From NCBI GenBank assembly GCA_902793875.1, contig CADBFL010000109.1, forward strand, positions 1 to 6,054: 6,054 nucleotides of DNA. The letters are read 5' to 3'. The notes below the pieces were generated by a model that worked only from the letters and a program-made list of their open reading frames with translations, was not told the origin of the DNA and ran no database searches. Positions 1 to 5,069 of the stretch are shown in pieces (the stretch's first letter is position 1; every line of letters starts with the position of its first letter). The DNA comes from an uncultured Eubacteriales bacterium. GTDB taxonomy: Bacteria > Bacillota > Clostridia > Peptostreptococcales > Anaerovoracaceae. Made by a program: the position numbers and the translations under genes.

Positions 1-176
1 GCGGCGTCTATTATTCCCACGATTATCATCTGTTTGCTTGCTGCAAATCGTTTGTTTGTATGCAAATATATCAAACCACCGATTACTACAATCGGAATAA
101 TAATCAAGGCCCAAATCAGTCCCAGTCTCAGGTAATTAACAAGCCGATATTTGAAAACGGCAAAACAGTCGGCCAT
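1..176 (-). CDS. Possible N-terminal part of a membrane protein, running off the left edge
   Basis: The minus strand is open from nt 230 to the window edge. It encodes a convincing transmembrane segment, LIWALIIIIPIVVIGGLIYL (about nt 60-119), followed by a short basic loop (HTNKRFAASKQ) and the start of a second hydrophobic stretch (MIIVGIIDA) at the edge. The only upstream ATG (nt 174-176) has no Shine-Dalgarno and lies in DNA that reads as integrase on the other strand. The true start may therefore have been lost, or may be a TTG/CTG close to the membrane segment. I do not recognise the family. The alternative is that this is chance antisense of the integrase gene, but I, V and L runs followed by a basic loop are more protein-like than the plus-strand reading there. 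Confidence 0.3.
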   Translation of the reverse strand, partial: MADCFAVFKYRLVNYLRLGLIWALIIIPIVVIGGLIYLHTNKRFAASKQMIIVGIIDA

Positions 177-578
177 GAGCTTGGTATAGATGACACTAAG
201 ACTAATAACAGTATAAGAACCATACCTATCTCAGAAGGAACTTACAATATGCTGAAGATTCATAAGGAATGGCACAAGAAAGAGATGCTAAAAGAAAAAT
301 ATCGTACAAATCAAGTCTTTAGCACATCAAGTGGCGGATTATATGACAAACGTTCGCTGAGGCATACACTTGATCGGCTGCATGAAGATGCCGGGATTAG
401 CATACTGGGCTTCCATGCATACAGGCACACATTCGGCACCATGTTAGCAGCTAGAGGTGTAGCACTGCAAACACTATCCGCCCTTATGGGACACAGCGAT
501 ATATCCGTAACCGCTAAGTACTATATAAAAGTGTCAGCCCCTGAAAAGATAGACGCGATAAAAGCACTGGGAGCATAG
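60..578 (+). CDS. Truncated phage/ICE-type tyrosine integrase (C-terminal catalytic fragment)
   Basis: Only the C-terminal half of an integrase catalytic domain is recognisable, from about residue 25 (nt 132) to the end. Visible are the beta-hairpin lysine in DDTKTNNSIRTIPI (K47), the H-x-x-R box FHAYRH (H119, R122), the third-box histidine in LMGHSDIS (H145) and the tyrosine nucleophile in TAKYYIKV (Y155). The first catalytic arginine block (usually G-x-R-x-x-E) and the core-binding and arm-binding domains are missing; intact relatives are roughly 350-400 residues. The frame stays open without a stop from nt 60 to the left edge, so the ATG at 60 is only nominal. Residues 1-24 (rich in N, Q, Y) do not look like integrase and are the antisense of a hydrophobic peptide. 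Lacking Arg-I, it is probably an inactive remnant. It is more AT-rich than the block to the right and points at the 3' end of a tRNA gene, as integrases of integrated elements often do. The family call is firm; the remnant status is inferred. Confidence 0.8.
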   Translation: MQIYQTTDYYNRNNNQGPNQSQSQVINKPIFENGKTVGHELGIDDTKTNNSIRTIPISEGTYNMLKIHKEWHKKEMLKEKYRTNQVFSTSSGGLYDKRSLRHTLDRLHEDAGISILGFHAYRHTFGTMLAARGVALQTLSALMGHSDISVTAKYYIKVSAPEKIDAIKALGA

Positions 579-599
579 CTCTGAAGTATCTATAATAAT

Positions 600-631
600 C
601 GCTCAGGAATCTCCTCCTGAGCGGTTTTTTA
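600..631 (+). terminator. Intrinsic terminator downstream of the integrase fragment
   Basis: A perfect 9-bp stem, CGCTCAGGA (600-608) with TCCTGAGCG (615-623), encloses a 6-nt loop. It is followed by a run of six T (625-630). It lies 22 nt after the integrase stop codon and would end plus-strand transcription before it meets the convergent tRNA gene. Confidence 0.9.
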
Positions 632-654
632 TTAGGAATAATGGAACTATGTCT

Positions 655-753
655 TTTTAGTACATGGATTTCTGAAATCAGCTATTTCCCCCATTAGAAA
701 CCAACGAAGTTTCAACGGTTTGAGGCTCCAAAAATTAGTACAATTTTAGTACA
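655..753. repeat. Three direct copies of TTAGTACA, two of them 11 bp apart
   Basis: TTAGTACA occurs at 657-664, 735-742 and 746-753. The first and third copies are preceded by two more T (TTTTAGTACA). The last two are exactly 11 bp apart, one helical turn. They lie between the integrase fragment and the tRNA gene, where an integrase or excisionase would have its DNA-binding sites. That role is inferred from position only. The rest of the gene-free stretch 632-862 is AT-rich with no coding signal I can support. Confidence 0.5.
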
Positions 754-867
754 AAAGTTTTTCAAAAACGCTGTTTTTTACCCTTTTTCATTCATTTTCG
801 CAAAAAATATCAACGAAAAATCTGTAGGAACGTGATTCGCCCAAAACCTTGAAATTTCAACGAAAAA
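702..867. repeat. Dispersed short CAACG motifs upstream of the tRNA terminator
   Basis: CAACG appears at 702, 713, 811 and 858 in the same orientation. TCAACGAAAAA is repeated exactly at 810-820 and 857-867, and TTTCAACG at 710-717 and 855-862. The second long copy overlaps the T-tract and stem edge of the tRNA terminator. They could be further recombinase-binding sites or chance in AT-rich DNA. Confidence 0.3.
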
Positions 868-895
868 AGCCCCTAACCGTTGTGGTTAAAGGCTT
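863..895 (-). terminator. Intrinsic terminator immediately behind tRNA-Val
   Basis: Read on the minus strand, AAGCCTTTAACC (895-884) pairs with GGTTAGGGGCTT (878-867) through 12 positions, two of them G-T wobbles, around a 5-nt loop (ACAAC). The stem runs into TTTTTT (868-863). It begins only 3 nt after the encoded CCA. As no good terminator is seen at the end of the RNase H gene, it may also end the long minus-strand operon. Confidence 0.85.
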
Positions 896-898
896 GCG

Positions 899-974
899 TG
901 GTGGCCTATATTGGACTTGAACCAATGACCTACAGGTTGTCACCCTGTCGCTCTCCCAACTGAGCTAATAGACC
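899..974 (-). tRNA. tRNA-Val (anticodon GAC) with encoded CCA
   Basis: The minus strand folds into a complete cloverleaf. The acceptor stem GGTCTAT/ATAGGCC has one G-T pair. The D arm is GCTC-AGTTGGGA-GAGC, and the anticodon stem ACAGG/CCTGT encloses the loop GTGACAA (T33, then G34 A35 C36, then A37). The variable loop is AGGTC, and the T arm is ATTGG-TTCAAGT-CCAAT. The discriminator base A at 902 is followed by genomically encoded CCA (901-899), giving 76 nt in all. Anticodon GAC reads GUC/GUU valine codons. The gene is intact, so the neighbouring integrase element did not visibly damage its 3' end. Confidence 0.95.
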
Positions 975-980
975 TTGTCG

Positions 981-1008
981 CTGTCGTTCATTGTAACACC
1001 AACGACAG
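981..1008. repeat. Perfect 8-bp inverted repeat around the tRNA promoter -10 box
   Basis: CTGTCGTT (981-988) and AACGACAG (1001-1008) are perfect reverse complements separated by 12 bp that contain the -10 box (990-995). No T-run follows on either side, so it is not a standard intrinsic terminator. It could be an operator or an RNA hairpin at the 3' end of the operon transcript. Confidence 0.55.
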
Positions 1009-1018
1009 CAGAAATCAA
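990..1018 (-). promoter_or_regulatory. Sigma-A-type promoter for tRNA-Val
   Basis: On the minus strand, TTGATT (1018-1013) and TACAAT (995-990) are separated by exactly 17 bp. The -10 box lies 15 bp before the first tRNA base, leaving about 8 nt of leader. The -35 box overlaps the stop codon of the RNase H gene (1015-1017). Confidence 0.75.
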
Positions 1019-2346
1019 TCCTCAAGAGCCTTCTTTGCAAGTTTATCTGCAAGTTCATTGTACCTGTTGCCTGCATGGGCCTTTACCTTGACGAAATCGA
1101 TCTCCATTTCCTTTCTGGCATCGGCCACGTAATCCCTGTAGCCCTGCGTCAGATCGTTGTTCGCTTTCCACTTCCTGTCGGCCCAGGCTCCTATGCCCTC
1201 GTAGTCGTGATATATCCCGACCTTCTTTATGCCGCTGGCTCTGCACCAGTCGATGGCGGCCTTCGACCCCATGATCTCGCCCGCGACATTCCTCTGCTTT
1301 GCGGCCTCAGGGTCGTCAAATGCCGAATTGAATTCAGTCGTTTCGCTGTTTCCCTCCGCATCGGTATCGACGATCACTACGCCGCACGAGAACCTTCCCG
1401 ATGCCGCATCATAGCTTCCGTCGACGTACGCCCTTACGCCTTCAGGGAGCTTTTCTTCCGGAGAGCCTTCGCTCATGCCGAGATACTCCATGGCCTCCGA
1501 AGGATCGGAAAAACCCTTGTACTCGGCCCCCGCAAAACCGTCCACCTGCGCTTTGCAGTCATCCCAGGTCATGAATATGCCTGTCATCCTGCCCTTTCTT
1601 ACCGCATATACCTTCTTTCCCTTAGCCACTTCACTCATCTCCTTGTCTTTTGCCGGTCTGTGCTTCGTGCTCTGATCCTCGTCGAACTTCCTGAGGAATG
1701 TGAGCCTGTGTATCGGGGACTTTCCGAGCGCCCTCAGCCCCTCGTAATGCTTTGCCGTGCCGTAGCCCTTGTTGCCCGCGAAGTCGTATCCCGGATACAC
1801 CGCATCCATCTCCGTCATGTACGCGTCCCTCGCGACCTTGGCAACTATCGAGGCCGCCGCTATGCACAGGCACTTCTCATCGCCCTTGATGATGGCCTCA
1901 ACGGGCATGCCGGCGTCGAGCTTCACGGCGTCGACAAGCAGGATGTCCTTTCCCGGAGTCTCAAGCAGGCCTTTTTCTCTGAGCATGTCCCTGCAGGCGG
2001 CGAGCGCTCTTTTCATGGCGTTTTTGGTCGCCTCGAGTATATTGATCTCATCGATCTCTTTGCTGCCGGCGATGCCGATGCCGTAAGCGAGCGCCTTCTC
2101 CTTTATCGTCTCCGACAGCTCTTCTCTCCTCTTTGCCGAAAGCTTTTTGGAGTCGTTGACGCCCGGAACATCAAAGTCCGGCGGAAGGATGACGCAGGCA
2201 GCATAGACAGGCCCCGCAAGAGGTCCTCTTCCGACCTCGTCAAGGCCGGCCACGAATCTGTATCCTTCGCTCCGAAGCTCATCCTCGCGGACCTTCATCT
2301 CAGCGAGCTTCGCGATGTCTCTTTCTTCCCGTTCTTTTTTTGTCAT
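1015..2346 (-). CDS. rnhB: RNase HII - hybrid-binding domain - RNase HI fusion protein
   Basis: One uninterrupted 443-residue frame carries two unrelated RNase H types. Residues about 30-221 are RNase HII: DEVGRG (36-41, D36/E37), VDA (D139), KVARD (D174), GYGTAKH and the usual terminal SPIHRL. After a polar linker (about 222-243), residues 245-289 match the viroplasmin-type RNA:DNA hybrid-binding domain found in front of many RNases HI (KVYAVRKGR, TWDDCKAQVDGF, YKGF). Residues 303-443 are RNase HI: YVDGS (D309), AGEIMG (E357), YHDYEGI (D381), KAHAG (H424) and NELADKLA (D434). All acidic catalytic residues of both enzymes are present. RNase HII removes single ribonucleotides from DNA; RNase HI cuts longer RNA:DNA hybrids such as R-loops. 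A usual RNase HII is about 200-260 residues and ends near residue 221. The gene sits in the conserved slot for rnhB after rbgA, but an ATPase gene now intervenes and ends 7 bp before this start. The start Shine-Dalgarno (GGAG) is only 2 nt from the ATG, so initiation may be weak or coupled to the upstream gene. Domain calls are firm; bifunctionality is inferred. Confidence 0.95.
   Translation of the reverse strand: MTKKEREERDIAKLAEMKVREDELRSEGYRFVAGLDEVGRGPLAGPVYAACVILPPDFDVPGVNDSKKLSAKRREELSETIKEKALAYGIGIAGSKEIDEINILEATKNAMKRALAACRDMLREKGLLETPGKDILLVDAVKLDAGMPVEAIIKGDEKCLCIAAASIVAKVARDAYMTEMDAVYPGYDFAGNKGYGTAKHYEGLRALGKSPIHRLTFLRKFDEDQSTKHRPAKDKEMSEVAKGKKVYAVRKGRMTGIFMTWDDCKAQVDGFAGAEYKGFSDPSEAMEYLGMSEGSPEEKLPEGVRAYVDGSYDAASGRFSCGVVIVDTDAEGNSETTEFNSAFDDPEAAKQRNVAGEIMGSKAAIDWCRASGIKKVGIYHDYEGIGAWADRKWKANNDLTQGYRDYVADARKEMEIDFVKVKAHAGNRYNELADKLAKKALED
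1627..1644 (-). promoter_or_regulatory. Internal Shine-Dalgarno and GTG inside the RNase H linker
   Basis: A full AAGGAG (1644-1639) is followed after 9 nt by an in-frame GTG (1629-1627, residue 240), just before the hybrid-binding domain. An ATG directly abuts the Shine-Dalgarno (1638-1636), too close for normal initiation. Starting at the GTG would give a free 204-residue hybrid-binding domain plus RNase HI. This ribosome binding site is better spaced than the one at the gene's own start. It may be a relic of a once separate rnhA. Confidence 0.45.
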
Positions 2347-2353
2347 TTCTCCG

Positions 2354-3694
2354 TCATTCTTCCAGTATGAAGTCCGTCATGTATACAGGACGGTACAGCA
2401 GTTCCTTCTCGTTCTTCAGATCCTTCTGTGAAACGATATAGGTCCCGCTCACAGTTTTCGAGGAATACTTTCTTCTGAATTCTGTCAGCGATTTGTGATT
2501 TCCTGTTCCCGAAGACTTGACTTCTATCGCTTTCAGTTTCGCTCCCCCGGAAACGAGGAAATCTATTTCATAATAATGTGTGCTTCCCGGCTTTTCCCAT
2601 GTATGGTAATACAGCTCCTTGTCAGCAGCTGCTATCATCTGCGCAACCGCATTTTCATACAGATAACCCAGATTTGCCGGCAGTTTATCGGACATGAGTT
2701 TTATATACAGTTCATTCTCTGCGGCCGGTCTGTCGATGAACATCATCGTAACGAAAAGTCCGGTGTCTCCCACATACAGTTTATAGCTTTCAAGCTCCTT
2801 TGTGTCACTGAGGCTGACCCCCGGATCGGTAGTATTGTATGAGATATTCACGGTTTTTGAGTCGACAAGATCATATATCCTCTCCTCATCCCTGGCCGTG
2901 CCTCTTTTACCTGTAGCACTTCTGAGAACATACCTCTTTGCATTCTTTGAAAGCTGTGCGGGTATCGACCTGTAGATCGCAGAGATCCTTCCCGACGGAT
3001 CTATCTTTTTGAAATCATCTGAGTACAGTCCTATTATCTGTCTTTTTATCTCATCTATCTCTTCAAAGCTTTTTCTTTCTGTATACGCCACAACAGCCTG
3101 AGGCATTCCTCCGACAGCCATGTAAATACGGAAGTCTCTCATCAGCTTTCTGTTCGCAGCTTCTCCTGCGGGTTTTCCGGTCGCCGCGATCTGTCGTATG
3201 ATATCATAGCTGTCGCTTCCTGTCGCCCACAGGAACTCTTCATAATCCATCGGATGCATCGGGATCTTCATCTCTTCTGACGGGATCAGAATGTCTTTCA
3301 CATTCTTCTTTATTGAGATAAGAGAACCTGTCTCAATGTAATGATATCGTCCGTCTTTTACAAGATATTTTATCGCCTGTCTCGCCCGGGGATACAGCTG
3401 TATCTCATCAAACACTATGACAGACCGACCCGGTATCAGCCTGATTCCTGTTGCAGCCTGAAGACGTAAAAAGAAAGCGTCCGGCTCAGTGATATCATCA
3501 AAACAATCCATAATGGTTTTTGACGCATTTGCAAAGTCGATCATGATATATGAGTCATATTCGTTTTTTGCAAACTCCTCTGCAACAGTGGATTTGCCAA
3601 CACGTCTTGCTCCCTCCAGCAATACGCTGTAACTGCCGGCATGCCTGGCCTTCCAGTCAAGCAATTTCTCGTACACTTTTCTTTTAAATATCAT
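2354..3694 (-). CDS. AAA ATPase with C-terminal DUF4143 / nuclease-like domain
   Basis: Belongs to the large family of single-gene ATP-binding proteins (AAA_14 plus DUF4143) common in gut Bacillota and Bacteroidota; their cellular role is not settled. With the ATG at 3694 as residue 1 (446 residues), Walker A is GARRVGKST (28-36), Walker B is VIVFDEIQ (D96, E97), and a sensor-like TGS follows at 122-124. The C-terminal half contains the family's YVGDTGLF segment and a PD-(D/E)XK-like pattern, IDFLVSGG then AIEVKSSG (D378, E391, K393). I chose this start over the longer frame (ATG at 3742) because GGAG stands 9 nt upstream, whereas the earlier ATG has no good ribosome binding site and overlaps the promoter region. 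No signal peptide or membrane segment is seen, so it is cytoplasmic. It interrupts the usual rbgA-rnhB adjacency, is clearly more AT-rich than both neighbours, and has its own promoter, all suggesting acquisition. Its stop lies 7 bp before the RNase H start. Confidence 0.88.
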   Translation of the reverse strand: MIFKRKVYEKLLDWKARHAGSYSVLLEGARRVGKSTVAEEFAKNEYDSYIMIDFANASKTIMDCFDDITEPDAFFLRLQAATGIRLIPGRSVIVFDEIQLYPRARQAIKYLVKDGRYHYIETGSLISIKKNVKDILIPSEEMKIPMHPMDYEEFLWATGSDSYDIIRQIAATGKPAGEAANRKLMRDFRIYMAVGGMPQAVVAYTERKSFEEIDEIKRQIIGLYSDDFKKIDPSGRISAIYRSIPAQLSKNAKRYVLRSATGKRGTARDEERIYDLVDSKTVNISYNTTDPGVSLSDTKELESYKLYVGDTGLFVTMMFIDRPAAENELYIKLMSDKLPANLGYLYENAVAQMIAAADKELYYHTWEKPGSTHYYEIDFLVSGGAKLKAIEVKSSGTGNHKSLTEFRRKYSSKTVSGTYIVSQKDLKNEKELLYRPVYMTDFILEE

Positions 3695-3732
3695 AACGCT
3701 TGTCTCCGTTGATATTACTGGCTTACAAGAGT

Positions 3733-3761
3733 TATATAGCATTTCTTCAATATTTTTTCAA
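3733..3761 (-). promoter_or_regulatory. Promoter for the AAA ATPase gene
   Basis: On the minus strand, TTGAAA (3761-3756) is 17 bp from TATATA (3738-3733). This would place the transcription start about 30 nt before the ATPase ATG at 3694. The -35 box lies inside the leftmost 33-bp repeat unit, so the repeats may affect transcription. Initiation here would make the longer ATPase start at 3742 untranslatable. Confidence 0.6.
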
Positions 3762-3827
3762 GCAAATAATGTCGTTTCTTCAAAACTTTTTCTGTCAAAA
3801 AGTGTCGTTTCTTCACGTTTTTTGTCA
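3742..3827. repeat. 33-bp imperfect tandem repeat between rbgA and the ATPase gene
   Basis: TTTCTTCA recurs at 3742, 3775 and 3808, exactly 33 bp apart each time. Units 1 (3742-3774) and 2 (3775-3807) agree at 26 of 33 positions, and the 13-mer TGTCGTTTCTTCA is exact at 3770-3782 and 3803-3815. The third unit is partial: it keeps a T-run then GTCA and ends in the rbgA stop codon (3825-3827). Because 33 is a multiple of 3, the repeats also encode 11-residue peptide repeats in several frames, e.g. minus-strand KKRHFLTEKVL then KKRHYLLEKIL. That frame has no ribosome binding site, so the repeat is more likely a DNA or RNA element marking the edge of the ATPase cassette. Confidence 0.75.
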
Positions 3828-4667
3828 GGCTTTTTCGAGTGTGATGCGGCCGATCTTTCCGCCTCTGAATTCGTCGAGCACGGTCCTGCCGGTCCTCTCG
3901 TAATCTATCCTCTTTCCCGACATGATGAAGCCCCGCTTTAGAGCGATGTTGTCCATGTTTGCGATAGCCTCATCGGAAACTTCGTCCAGCTTATATCTTT
4001 CCTTCAGGAGTTCGGGATATCTCTCGCCCAGCACTTTTATGAGTTCAAAGCCGAGGTCCTGCACTCCGAGGATGTCGTCCTTTATGCTGCCGCAGAACGC
4101 CAGATCGAGCCCGACCTGCGGGTCCTCGAACTTCGGCCAGAGTATTCCCGGCGTGTCCAGGAGCTGCATGCCGTTCGAAAGGGTGAGCCACTGCTTGCCC
4201 TTCGTCACTCCCGGCCTGTCGCCTGTCTGGGCTGACTTCTTTCCCGTCAGTCTGTTGATCAGCGACGACTTGCCCACGTTCGGCACTCCGACTATCATGA
4301 TGCGAAGCGGCCTCTTCACAGACCTTTCGGCGTTCCTTTTGTCCTGCTCTGCCTCGAGAGCCTTCAGCAGCTTTTTGATGTTCTCGCCCGACTGAAGGTT
4401 CAGCGCCATAACGCGCTTTACGCCCTCGCCCTTTCCGAGCCTGTCGCACCACGCCTTCGTCTCGGCCTCGTCGGCAAGGTCGGCCTTGCCCAGCACTATG
4501 ATCCTCGGCTTTCCCGAGATGATCTCGTCGATTATCGGGTTTCTGCTGGACACCGGAATGCGGCTGTCGATGATCTCAATGACCATGTCCACAGCTTTCA
4601 GATTCTCCTGTATGAGCTCGCGGGTCTTTTTCATGTGGCCCGGATACCAGTTTATATTGTCTATCAT
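3825..4667 (-). CDS. rbgA: Ribosome biogenesis GTPase RbgA (YlqF)
   Basis: Circularly permuted GTPase that acts late in 50S subunit assembly, letting the last large-subunit proteins bind the 45S intermediate before it leaves as a mature 50S. The 280-residue length is normal for the family. The N-terminus has the family mark WYPGHMKK (7-14). G motifs appear in permuted order: G4 at 60-63, G5-like at about 88-94, G1 GVPNVGKSS (127-135), G2 threonine in PGVT (155), G3 DTPG (171-174) followed by ILWPKFED. A C-terminal helical RNA-binding region includes YPELLKERY. The odd point is G4, which reads GKAD where the family has NKxD: the guanine-contacting asparagine codon is GGC (4488-4490). A good ribosome binding site, AGAGGA, precedes the ATG by 6-7 nt. 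The gene follows rplS as in most Firmicutes, with a hairpin between them. Confidence 0.95.
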   Translation of the reverse strand: MIDNINWYPGHMKKTRELIQENLKAVDMVIEIIDSRIPVSSRNPIIDEIISGKPRIIVLGKADLADEAETKAWCDRLGKGEGVKRVMALNLQSGENIKKLLKALEAEQDKRNAERSVKRPLRIMIVGVPNVGKSSLINRLTGKKSAQTGDRPGVTKGKQWLTLSNGMQLLDTPGILWPKFEDPQVGLDLAFCGSIKDDILGVQDLGFELIKVLGERYPELLKERYKLDEVSDEAIANMDNIALKRGFIMSGKRIDYERTGRTVLDEFRGGKIGRITLEKA

Positions 4668-4675
4668 GTCTATTC

Positions 4676-4717
4676 CTCTAAAGAAAAAGCATACCTTCGG
4701 CGATGCCTCAGGTATGC
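4676..4717 (-). terminator. Terminator/attenuator between rplS and rbgA
   Basis: On the minus strand, GCATACCT (4717-4710) pairs perfectly with AGGTATGC (4696-4689). Inside are a symmetric GA/GA internal loop and a small GGC-ATC-GCC hairpin. The stem runs into TTTTTCTTT (4688-4680). It begins 10 bp after the rplS stop and ends just before the rbgA ribosome binding site. It probably lowers rbgA and downstream expression relative to the abundant ribosomal protein, with read-through supplying the rest. Confidence 0.8.
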
Positions 4718-4727
4718 ATAACGTTCA

Positions 4728-5069
4728 CTATTCAGCGCTCTTGATCCTGGCAGCTTTACCGGTTCTCTCACGCATGTAGTTGAGCTTGGCTCTTCTGACT
4801 CTGCCCTTTCTGACTACCTCGATCTTCTCGATCTTAGGCGAGTGCAGCGGGAATGTCTTCTCTACGCCGATTCCGTTCGACAGCTTTCTGACTGTGAAAG
4901 TCTCGTTTACGCCGCCGTGCTGTCTTTTGAGCACATAACCCTCGAATACCTGGATTCTTTCTCTCTGGCCTTCGATGATCTTGACGTGCACTCTGAGAGT
5001 GTCGCCAACCTTGAACTCAGGAATGTCTTCCTTCCTGTAATCCATTGTGATCTGGTCTAAAATGTTCAC
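4728..5069 (-). CDS. rplS: 50S ribosomal protein L19 (bL19)
   Basis: Large-subunit protein at the 30S-50S interface. At 113 residues it has normal family length. Recognisable stretches are FKVGDTLRVHVKI, RIQVFEGYVL, the conserved TFTVRKLSNGIGVEKTFPLH, SPKIEKIEVVRKGRVRRAKL and the basic end LNYMRERTGKAARI. The start is GTG (5069-5067), not ATG: the reading VNILDQITMD matches the usual L19 N-terminus, and AAGGAGA stands 7 nt upstream. The next ATG, eight codons on, would cut into the conserved N-terminal helix. The usual upstream partners rimM and trmD are not adjacent; a recombinase gene lies upstream instead, and rplS has its own promoter and leader. Confidence 0.97.
   Translation of the reverse strand: MNILDQITMDYRKEDIPEFKVGDTLRVHVKIIEGQRERIQVFEGYVLKRQHGGVNETFTVRKLSNGIGVEKTFPLHSPKIEKIEVVRKGRVRRAKLNYMRERTGKAARIKSAE

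Noticed and set aside
899..974. tRNA-Asp (GTC) as identity of the tRNA
   Set aside because: GTC appears on the plus strand only. In the folded minus-strand molecule the 7-nt loop GTGACAA places T33 before G-A-C, which is valine.
981..1008. Intrinsic terminator for the RNase H gene
   Set aside because: The inverted repeat has a 12-bp loop and no T-run on the minus strand; the true terminator signal lies beyond the tRNA at 863-895.
1075..2370. Long plus-strand open frame (431 codons) covering the RNase H fusion
   Set aside because: It is the antisense of a well-supported gene. The product is rich in R, L and H with no recognisable domain and no good ribosome binding site; high GC and codon bias explain the absence of stops.
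3695..3742. Longer N-terminus for the ATPase starting at the ATG at 3742
   Set aside because: The 16 extra residues do not look like the family, the ATG lacks a Shine-Dalgarno, and the likely promoter -10 (3733-3738) lies downstream of it. The ATG at 3694 has GGAG at 9 nt.
3742..3827. Repeats between rbgA and the ATPase gene as a CRISPR array
   Set aside because: The units are contiguous and imperfect, with no conserved-repeat/variable-spacer alternation; there are only three units and no cas genes.
3922..4395. Plus-strand open frame of 157 codons inside rbgA
   Set aside because: Antisense shadow of rbgA; serine-rich low-information product with no supporting start signal.
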